Shown here one piece after another: positions 1-4,547 of a DNA stretch of 5,569 bases (position 1 is its first letter; the number at the start of each line of letters is the position of its first letter). Source of the stretch: Desulfurococcales archaeon (GTDB lineage: Archaea; Thermoproteota; Thermoprotei_A; Sulfolobales; Ignisphaeraceae); assembly GCA_028276605.1 (NCBI GenBank), contig JAPYWC010000045.1, positions 1 to 5,569 of the forward strand. Direction: 5' to 3'. A program made the position numbers and the translations under genes. The notes beneath the pieces are model-generated. The model was not told the DNA's origin and searched no databases. It saw nothing but the letters and a program-made list of their open reading frames with translations.

Positions 1-726
1 TACGGTAAGAAAGTTATTGTTATTCTCAATGTTCCTGGACCTATAGAGATCGTTAGCTGGAGAGATCTTGTTGATGCTATACTGGTTATATGGTTACCTG
101 GACAGGAGGCTGGAAGAGCTGTAGCAGACCTTCTACTAGGTAAGGTATCGCCAAGCGGTAAGTTACCGCTTTCATGGCCTGCTGATCTCTACGAGACTCC
201 AGCTATGAGGGGGTTCCCAGGAGAACCAAAGGATAATCCAGTTCAGGTAGTGTATTCCGAAGATATATATGTTGGGTACAGATACTATGACACATTCAAT
301 GTTAAGCCAGCGTACGAATTTGGCTATGGATTATCGTATACAAGGTTTGAGTATAGAGATCTTGTAGTTGAAAGAAGGGAAGATGGAATTAACATCAGGT
401 TAAGGGTTAGGAATGCAGGTAGTTATCCTGGTAAAGAGGTTGTGCAGGTGTATGTAAAGGCTCCAAGGGGAGGAATTAACAAGCCATTGCAGGAGTTGAA
501 AGGATTCCATAAGACTAGGTTGCTGAAGCCTGGAGAAGAAGAGGAAGTAACAATATTTATTCCATTAGAATACCTTGCAAGCTATAATGGCAAGTACTGG
601 ATTGTGGAGAAGGGGATGTACGAGATTAGAGTCGGTGCATCATCGAGAGACATAAGGCTAACCGCTACAATTACCATAGACAGCGACATATGTTTCAATA
701 CCTCCTGGAAAAGGATACAATGCTAA
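1..726 (+). CDS. GH3-family beta-glycosidase, C-terminal part (5' end outside window)
   Basis: Glycoside hydrolase family 3 enzymes remove terminal beta-linked glucose, xylose or related sugars from oligosaccharides. Frame 1 is open from the left edge to TAA at 724-726, giving 241 residues. Visible residues 1-118 are the end of the GH3 C-terminal alpha/beta domain: GKKVIVILNVPGPIEI at 2-17, the LPGQEAGRAVADLLLGK stretch, then SPSGKLPLSWP, YSEDIYVGYRYYD at 85-97 and FGYGLSYTRFEY at 107-118. These are hallmark GH3 motifs. About 119-225 is the fibronectin-III-like domain typical of longer GH3 enzymes, with VVQVYVKAP and the ELKGF segment. In this family the nucleophile Asp is in the N-terminal barrel and the acid/base Glu lies just before the point where the window starts, so neither can be checked, nor can a signal peptide. 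Full-length relatives are usually about 700-800 residues. The ATG at 205 is an internal methionine, not the start. Substrate specificity cannot be read from this part. Confidence 0.94.
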   Translation, partial: YGKKVIVILNVPGPIEIVSWRDLVDAILVIWLPGQEAGRAVADLLLGKVSPSGKLPLSWPADLYETPAMRGFPGEPKDNPVQVVYSEDIYVGYRYYDTFNVKPAYEFGYGLSYTRFEYRDLVVERREDGINIRLRVRNAGSYPGKEVVQVYVKAPRGGINKPLQELKGFHKTRLLKPGEEEEVTIFIPLEYLASYNGKYWIVEKGMYEIRVGASSRDIRLTATITIDSDICFNTSWKRIQC

Positions 727-735
727 TTAAACTCA

Positions 736-751
736 ATTTTCACCATTTTTT
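736..751 (+). terminator. T-rich stretch, possible archaeal terminator after the GH3 gene
   Basis: Ten bases after the GH3 stop codon there are two T runs, four T at 737-740 and six T at 746-751, with no convincing hairpin before them. Archaeal RNA polymerase commonly terminates at such oligo-T tracts without a stem. The position between one gene's stop and a following promoter-like region fits, but this is inferred from base composition only. Confidence 0.4.
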
Positions 752-780
752 CTCTCGCTCAACAACAACCTTATTGTTAA

Positions 781-814
781 GTTATAAAGTATTAAAGCAG
801 TAAACAGTTATACA
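781..814 (+). promoter_or_regulatory. Candidate promoter region of the CxxCxxCC gene (two TATA-like boxes)
   Basis: The gap 727-880 contains two TATA-like boxes: TTATAAAG at 782-789 and TTATAC at 808-813. Expected transcription starts would be roughly 25 bases downstream, near 810 or 836, leaving a leader of about 45-70 bases before the GTG at 881. The second box lies inside ACAGTTATACA (804-814), which recurs exactly at 2867-2877 in front of the redox operon. Which box works, if either, cannot be decided from sequence. Confidence 0.4.
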
Positions 815-880
815 GCAATAGCAATAGTAAAGAAGGTATGTATCAGGAGTAACCTAAGTGTCTCGTTGTTGTGATGAAAG

Positions 881-1324
881 GTGCGTGCAGATATAGGTGA
901 AGATTTTTGGATTGTGTGTAGGCGATGTCTTCGATGCTGCTTCAACACCGAGATGATCCTGCTAAGGGAAGATATAGAGAGGTTAGAGTCTCTAGGGTAT
1001 AGGGATTTCTATGAGTTTAGGGACGGGTTCTATAGGCTTAAGAATGTAAACAACAGGTGTGTATTCCTAGATCCTGAACACGGTACCTGCAAGGTCTATG
1101 AGCATAGACCTTTGGGCTGTAGAATCTACCCACTAATCTATGATGAGGAAGTAGGTGTAACAATAGATCCTGAGTGTCCTCTTCAAGAAAGTCTTCCTAA
1201 ATCGTGGATTGCTAGAGCTGCGAAGGATTTGGAGAAGTTTCTTAGAAGGCTAGAGGTTGAGTATGGTTATAAGATTAATTGGAACCTCTTCAAGAAATCT
1301 TTACAGATCCTCTTAAGCAGATAA
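881..1324 (+). CDS. CxxCxxCC (YkgJ-type) cysteine-cluster metal-binding protein
   Basis: This 147-residue protein matches the YkgJ / CxxCxxCC family (proposed zinc- or iron-chelating; Pfam PF03692). Key residues are the N-terminal C13-x2-C16-x2-C19-C20, then C60, C70 in GTCKVYEHRP, C80 in LGCRIYP, and C99 in DPECP; this spacing is diagnostic. The precise function is unknown for most of the family; some members have been linked to metal-dependent modification or flagellar protein methylation, which cannot be assumed here. Start: GTG at 881 is the only usable start, because an in-frame TGA lies at 875-877 and the next ATG (residue 25) would delete the C13-C20 cluster. The AGGTG sequence overlaps the start codon itself, so Shine-Dalgarno support is poor. 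The C-terminal 40 residues are a charged, probably helical tail. No membrane segment or signal peptide. It is separated from both neighbours by promoter-like gaps, so it is probably its own transcription unit. Confidence 0.87.
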   Translation: MRADIGEDFWIVCRRCLRCCFNTEMILLREDIERLESLGYRDFYEFRDGFYRLKNVNNRCVFLDPEHGTCKVYEHRPLGCRIYPLIYDEEVGVTIDPECPLQESLPKSWIARAAKDLEKFLRRLEVEYGYKINWNLFKKSLQILLSR

Positions 1325-1368
1325 ATCGATTAATTACCTTCTGTAGCTATGGAGTTGTAAAGCTTAGC

Positions 1369-1377
1369 TTTATAAAT
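1369..1377 (+). promoter_or_regulatory. TATA box of the glycerate kinase gene
   Basis: TTTATAAAT in the 107-base gap between the CxxCxxCC gene and glycerate kinase is a near-ideal archaeal TATA box. A start of transcription about 25 bases downstream (near 1398) would give a leader of roughly 34 bases that contains the ribosome binding site at 1421-1425. Confidence 0.6.
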
Positions 1378-1420
1378 GCCTCCAATTAAATTTAGAAGTA
1401 AGGTATTTTCGAGGTTCTAG

Positions 1421-1425
1421 AGGAG
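1421..1425 (+). promoter_or_regulatory. Shine-Dalgarno site of the glycerate kinase gene
   Basis: AGGAG stands six bases before the ATG at 1432. There is no other ATG, GTG or TTG in frame between the upstream stop (TAA at 1399-1401) and this ATG, so start and site support each other. Confidence 0.65.
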
Positions 1426-1431
1426 ACCTTA

Positions 1432-2778
1432 ATGATTATAAAGAATTTCTCTGAGCTTGCAAGGTCTGAGCTTCATAGATTAGCTTTGGAGCTTGTTGAG
1501 TATGGTTTGAGTGTTGCAGATCCCTATAACGCTGTTAAATCCAGCGTCAAGGTCTTAGATAGCAAAATTATTGTGAAAGGGCTTGGCATTGATATTGATG
1601 GTAGGGTTCATGTAATTGGATTCGGAAAGGCTAGTAAGAGAATGGCTGAGGCTATACACGAGCTTCTAGGGGATAGAATTGCTGGAGGCGTTGTCATAAC
1701 ACCTAATGAGGAGGGGTATGTGGGTAGTATAAGGATTGTTAAGGGGGATCACCCAATACCTGGCAAGAACACTCTACAAGCTTCACAGCAGTTACTCAAC
1801 TATGTTCTGAACAATGTTAGCGAAGATGATATTGTGATCACGCTCATCTCTGGCGGTGGCTCTGCGTTATTTGAGTTGCCTGAAGAAGGGGTATCATTAG
1901 ATGATATAGCGCAAATATCTAGAGAGCTTATGAAGAGAGGTGCTGACATTGTTGAGCTTAATGCTGTGAGGAAAAGACTGTCAAAGGTTAAGGGAGGAAA
2001 GCTTCTAAGATTTGTAAAGGCTAAGAAGGTTATCTCATTAATTGTAAGCGATGTTATTGGAGATAGGCTTGATACTATTGCTTCAGGTCCTACAGCTCCT
2101 GATGAGACGACATTTCTAGACGCATACAATGTTCTTGTTAAATATAGTCTTTGGAATGAGCTCAAAGAGGACATTAGGTCCATATTTGAGAAGGGTCTTA
2201 GAGGAGAGATAGAGGATACATTGAAGCCTGGAGACCCAGTATTCAGCAAGGTATTAAACATTATTATAGCAAGCAACAAGCTGGTGCTGGAAGCTATTGC
2301 ACAGAAGGGGAGGGAGCTAGGCTTTAACACCATTATACTAACATCCATGCTTGAAGGCGAGGCTAGAGAAGTTGGTAGAGTTCTAGCATCAATAATTAAG
2401 AGTATACATCTACACTCGGTTCCAGTACCAAAACCAGCTCTACTACTAGCCGGTGGCGAAACTGTTGTAACGGTTAAAGGAAGTGGTATTGGTGGAAGAA
2501 ATCAGGAGCTATGCCTATCACTTGCAATATCCATTAGAGGCGTCGGCAAAACAGTAGCTGTTTGCATAGGATCTGACGGAATAGATGGTGTAAGCCCTGC
2601 TGCAGGAGCAATAATCGATGAGCAAACATATTTCGAAGCATTGTCCATACATCTTAATCCCATCCAATACTTAAACAATAATGATAGCTACACATTCTTC
2701 TCAAAACTAAACAGGGCAATAATAACGGGATACACAGGAACAAACGTAAATGATTTATTCCTTGCCATACTCATCTAA
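1432..2778 (+). CDS. Glycerate kinase (DUF4147/MOFRL family), probably glycerate 2-kinase
   Basis: ATP-dependent phosphorylation of D-glycerate; characterised archaeal members of this family (Thermoproteus tenax, Picrophilus, Sulfolobus tokodaii) make 2-phosphoglycerate, the entry to lower glycolysis from the non-/semi-phosphorylative Entner-Doudoroff pathway. The 448-residue length is normal and both domains are complete. The N-terminal DUF4147 domain shows GFGKAS with the conserved Lys66, GDHPIP 105-110, SGGGSAL 140-146, NAVRKRLSKVKGGK 177-190, VSDVIGD 205-211 and ASGPTAPD 217-224. The C-terminal MOFRL domain shows GGE 341-343, GGRNQEL 354-360 (conserved Arg356), GSDGIDG 380-386, NNDSY 416-420 and TGTNVNDL 435-442. 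No key motif is missing. It is a soluble cytoplasmic enzyme. It has its own TATA box and ribosome binding site, and a 200-base gap follows, so it is likely monocistronic. The GH3 glycosidase upstream fits a sugar-catabolic setting. That the product is 2- and not 3-phosphoglycerate is inference from archaeal relatives. Confidence 0.95.
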   Translation: MIIKNFSELARSELHRLALELVEYGLSVADPYNAVKSSVKVLDSKIIVKGLGIDIDGRVHVIGFGKASKRMAEAIHELLGDRIAGGVVITPNEEGYVGSIRIVKGDHPIPGKNTLQASQQLLNYVLNNVSEDDIVITLISGGGSALFELPEEGVSLDDIAQISRELMKRGADIVELNAVRKRLSKVKGGKLLRFVKAKKVISLIVSDVIGDRLDTIASGPTAPDETTFLDAYNVLVKYSLWNELKEDIRSIFEKGLRGEIEDTLKPGDPVFSKVLNIIIASNKLVLEAIAQKGRELGFNTIILTSMLEGEAREVGRVLASIIKSIHLHSVPVPKPALLLAGGETVVTVKGSGIGGRNQELCLSLAISIRGVGKTVAVCIGSDGIDGVSPAAGAIIDEQTYFEALSIHLNPIQYLNNNDSYTFFSKLNRAIITGYTGTNVNDLFLAILI

Positions 2779-2791
2779 AGTTAAGGCGATA

Positions 2792-2814
2792 CAAGGCACT
2801 TCAAGAAGGCCTTG
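2792..2814. repeat. Inverted repeat downstream of glycerate kinase / upstream of redox operon
   Basis: CAAGGC (2792-2797) pairs with GCCTTG (2809-2814), and inside it CTTC (2799-2802) pairs with GAAG (2805-2808); only A2798 is unpaired and the centre is AA. It starts 14 bases after the glycerate kinase stop and ends 16 bases before a TATA-like box. It could be a protein-binding operator or an RNA hairpin ending the glycerate kinase transcript; it is followed by an A run (2816-2821), not a T run, so it is not a standard intrinsic terminator on the + strand. Confidence 0.5.
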
Positions 2815-2830
2815 CAAAAAATACATAAAC

Positions 2831-2880
2831 TTTTTTATACCCGCTGCAAAGCGAGTTTTAACAGGTACAGTTATACAATA
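2831..2880 (+). promoter_or_regulatory. Candidate promoter region of the redox operon (two TATA-like boxes)
   Basis: TTTTTTATAC at 2831-2840 is followed by a small hairpin, CGCT (2842-2845) with AGCG (2850-2853) around a GCAA loop. A second box, TTATACAATA, lies at 2871-2880 within ACAGTTATACA (2867-2877), identical to 804-814. Predicted transcription starts are near 2861 for the first box and near 2900 for the second. The second would start transcripts almost at the upstream ATG at 2897. Assignment is by eye only. Confidence 0.42.
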
Positions 2881-2896
2881 AAAGGTAGTTGACAGT

Positions 2897-2968
2897 ATGG
2901 TAAGACCTCTATCTCCGCCTCAAGAGTTTTCTTTAAACTACCTCTTCGTATGGGTTGTAGGAATATAG
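2897..2968 (+). other. Possible 23-codon leader ORF, or displaced N-terminus of the flavoprotein
   Basis: ATG at 2897 opens a 23-codon frame (peptide begins MVRPLSPPQEF and ends LFVWVVGI) that stops at TAG 2966-2968, ten bases before the flavoprotein ATG. AGGT at 2883-2886 stands ten bases before it, a weak ribosome binding site. The flavoprotein frame itself is open back to 2961 (codons for EYRCRV before its Met), so a single +1 shift around 2961-2966 would join the two. It may be a translated leader peptide, the remains or true beginning of the flavoprotein N-terminus, or chance. I do not recognise the peptide. Confidence 0.25.
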
Positions 2969-2971
2969 GTG
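2967..2971 (+). promoter_or_regulatory. Shine-Dalgarno site of the flavoprotein gene
   Basis: AGGTG stands seven bases before the ATG at 2979 and overlaps the stop codon of the 23-codon upstream frame (2966-2968). It matches the AGGTGA-type site complementary to archaeal 16S rRNA and supports ATG 2979 as a genuine start. Confidence 0.55.
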
Positions 2972-2978
2972 TAGAGTA

Positions 2979-4019
2979 ATGAGATTTGCATTTATGTGTA
3001 AATCTAAGTCAGGGTCTGTAGGTAAGAAAGTTGCTGTAGTTGGTGCTGGGATAGCAGGACTTGTTGCGGCAGGGTACCTATCATGTAAGGGTTATGAAGT
3101 TGATGTATATGATAAGCAACCTATTCCAGGAGGTATGATGACTCTTGTAATACCATCCTATAGGATACCATTTGAAAATGTTAAGGAAGGAATAGATGAG
3201 CTAACTAATATCTTCGGCGTTAAGTTCAACTTGAACACTAAGGTTATGTGTGGTGAGCGGCATGACGAAGGAGACGACTTTGTGAAGCAAGTTATTGACT
3301 TGAGGACCCTTGTCCAGAATTACGATGCCGTCCTCATAACTACAGGTACTTGGAGATCGAGAAGGCTTGGTATTCCAGGTGAGGATGCTAAAGGAGTTTT
3401 AGATGCGTTAACATTCCTATATAGGATAAGGCTCTATGAGTATGGGTTAGTATCCTCCACATGGCCTCGTCCAAGGAGAGCTATCGTGATAGGGGCTGGG
3501 CTTAGCGCTATTGATGCTGCTGAAGAGGCAATGAGGATTGGTGCTGAGGAGGTGTATATGGTGTATAGAAGAACTAAGAAGGAGGCTCCTGCTGGTGAGT
3601 ATTACATAAATGATTTGATAGCTAAGGGTGTTAAATGGGTTGAGCTAGCCGCACCAACAAAGATTATTGTTGAGAATGGTGCTGTTAAGGCTGTGGAATT
3701 CCAGAGAATGAGACTTGGACCACCAGATAAGAGTGGTAGACCAGCTCCAGTGCCTATACCTGGTAGTGAATTCACTATCGAAGCCGATACTGTTATCCTG
3801 GCAATAGGTGAAATCTCGACACCTCCATTCACAGCTGAGTGTCAGGAATTTAAGCAGTTTCTCGATGAAAAAGGCTACATAGTTTCAAGGGGTTATAGAC
3901 TAGGTAATACAAACGTGTTTGTAGCTGGAGATGTTCTAACAGGGCCTACAAAGCTTGGTGAAGCGGCTGGACATGGGCTTCGTGCTGCAAGAGACATTGA
4001 AAAGTTTCTTAGGGGTTGA
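2979..4019 (+). CDS. FAD/NAD(P)-binding oxidoreductase, glutamate synthase small subunit (GltD)-like
   Basis: Flavoprotein of the GltD / sulfide dehydrogenase alpha / NfnB superfamily, which passes electrons between NAD(P)H and iron-sulfur proteins through FAD. Domains in its 346 residues: FAD-binding Rossmann motif VGAGIAGLVAAGYL at 21-34 followed by DVYDKQPIPGGMM 42-54 and SYRIP 60-64; YDAVLITTGTW 115-125 and LGIPGED 130-136; a second Rossmann motif for NAD(P), IGAGLSAIDAAEEA 171-184, with YRR 196-198 where relatives contact the NADPH phosphate; and a C-terminal FAD motif VFVAGDVLTGPTKLGEAAGHG 313-333. GltD proteins are about 450-480 residues and carry an N-terminal iron-sulfur domain; here the FAD domain begins at once and only one N-terminal cysteine (C7) precedes it, so the domain is absent. 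The next gene, twelve bases on, is a multi-cluster ferredoxin that could replace it. ATG 2979 is the only start after the in-frame TAG at 2958-2960. No glutamate synthase large subunit lies alongside, so glutamate synthesis is unlikely. Electron partner and direction are inferred. Confidence 0.9.
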   Translation: MRFAFMCKSKSGSVGKKVAVVGAGIAGLVAAGYLSCKGYEVDVYDKQPIPGGMMTLVIPSYRIPFENVKEGIDELTNIFGVKFNLNTKVMCGERHDEGDDFVKQVIDLRTLVQNYDAVLITTGTWRSRRLGIPGEDAKGVLDALTFLYRIRLYEYGLVSSTWPRPRRAIVIGAGLSAIDAAEEAMRIGAEEVYMVYRRTKKEAPAGEYYINDLIAKGVKWVELAAPTKIIVENGAVKAVEFQRMRLGPPDKSGRPAPVPIPGSEFTIEADTVILAIGEISTPPFTAECQEFKQFLDEKGYIVSRGYRLGNTNVFVAGDVLTGPTKLGEAAGHGLRAARDIEKFLRG

Positions 4020-4021
4020 TA

Positions 4022-4026
4022 GGTGA
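4022..4026 (+). promoter_or_regulatory. Shine-Dalgarno site deciding the ferredoxin start
   Basis: GGTGA lies three bases after the flavoprotein stop and five bases before ATG 4032, favouring that ATG. The competing GTG at 4023 sits inside this site, but has its own AGGGG (4011-4015) seven bases upstream, so both starts remain possible. Confidence 0.5.
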
Positions 4027-4031
4027 GAGAT

Positions 4032-4547
4032 ATGACTGCTGCCCCCAAATCTTTACAATCCTTAGGAATGCTACAAAGATGGATAGACTACAGTAAATGC
4101 ATTGGATGCGGACTATGCGAAACGGTATGTGAGTTCATTCATGGGAAGCCATATATAAGGCTATATGATGTTGGTGGAGGTCTGGTAAAGCCTATATCAT
4201 GCTTTCACTGCGCAAAGGCTCCATGCATAGAGGCATGCCCAACTAAAGCTATGGAGAGGGATGAAAATGGTGCTGTGTATGTCAATGCATCAAAGTGTAT
4301 AGGGTGCATGGCATGCCTCTACGCATGCCCGTTTGGAATCCCAGAACTTGATATAGCATTAAGAGTAAGTACAAAGTGTGATTTGTGTAGAGATCTAAGG
4401 AAAGATGGTCTGGAGCCTGCTTGCTCAGCTATATGCCCAACAAATGCAATCATTATTGCATCTCCTCAGAAAGTATCTGATGAGGCAAAGAGAAGAGCTT
4501 TGATAAGAGTTGTGAAGGCGGCGATGAACATTGGAGTCTCTGTATAG
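4032..4547 (+). CDS. Four-cluster [4Fe-4S] ferredoxin-like subunit, HycB/HyfA/HydN type
   Basis: Electron-transfer subunit with 16 cysteines arranged for four [4Fe-4S] clusters. Counting from ATG 4032 (171 residues): C23-x2-C26-x2-C29-x3-C33; C57-x2-C60-x4-C65-x3-C69-P; C89-x2-C92-x2-C95-x3-C99-P; C116-x2-C119-x11-C131-x3-C135-P. This four-motif layout with the long gap in the last motif is the HycB/HyfA/HydN/CooF and DMSO-reductase beta-subunit fold; its length is typical. All 16 ligands are present and there is no other cysteine. No signal peptide or membrane segment, so it should act on the cytoplasmic side. It follows the flavoprotein by twelve bases, and the next gene probably begins inside its 3' end, so the three are co-transcribed. 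Inferred role: wire connecting the flavoprotein (or another input module) to a membrane complex. GTG 4023 is an alternative start adding MRD. The partner enzyme is not provable from this window. Confidence 0.93.
   Translation: MTAAPKSLQSLGMLQRWIDYSKCIGCGLCETVCEFIHGKPYIRLYDVGGGLVKPISCFHCAKAPCIEACPTKAMERDENGAVYVNASKCIGCMACLYACPFGIPELDIALRVSTKCDLCRDLRKDGLEPACSAICPTNAIIIASPQKVSDEAKRRALIRVVKAAMNIGVSV

Noticed and set aside
205..726. ATG 205 as the start of a separate 173-residue protein
   Set aside because: The frame is open upstream to the window edge and encodes conserved GH3 sequence (LPGQEAG, SPSGKLPLSWP), so this Met is internal.
761..778. Weak inverted repeat AACAA / TTGTT after the GH3 gene
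   Set aside because: Five A/T-dominated pairs in an AT-rich gap are expected by chance; the T runs before it explain termination better.
838..896. Two very short frames before the CxxCxxCC gene (ATG 838, four codons; GTG 858, twelve codons)
   Set aside because: Both are too short to distinguish from chance, and neither has a convincing relation to the GTG 881 start; the cysteines in the second come from the same bases read in another frame.
1800..2348. Long open frame on the minus strand
   Set aside because: It lies wholly inside the glycerate kinase gene, whose motifs are complete in the + frame; the minus-strand protein is Ser/Leu-rich with no recognisable motif and looks like an antisense shadow.
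2841..2854. GCAA-loop hairpin next to the TATA-like box as an intrinsic terminator
   Set aside because: The stem has only four pairs and the following T run is four bases; it lies in what is more likely promoter DNA that may not be transcribed.
3602..3832. 76-codon open frame on the minus strand
   Set aside because: It is fully inside the flavoprotein gene, low-complexity in composition, and has no promoter or family match that I can see.
2979..4019. Assigning the flavoprotein as true glutamate synthase (gltD)
   Set aside because: No large-subunit gene is adjacent, the N-terminal Fe-S domain is missing, and the downstream genes point to a membrane redox complex.
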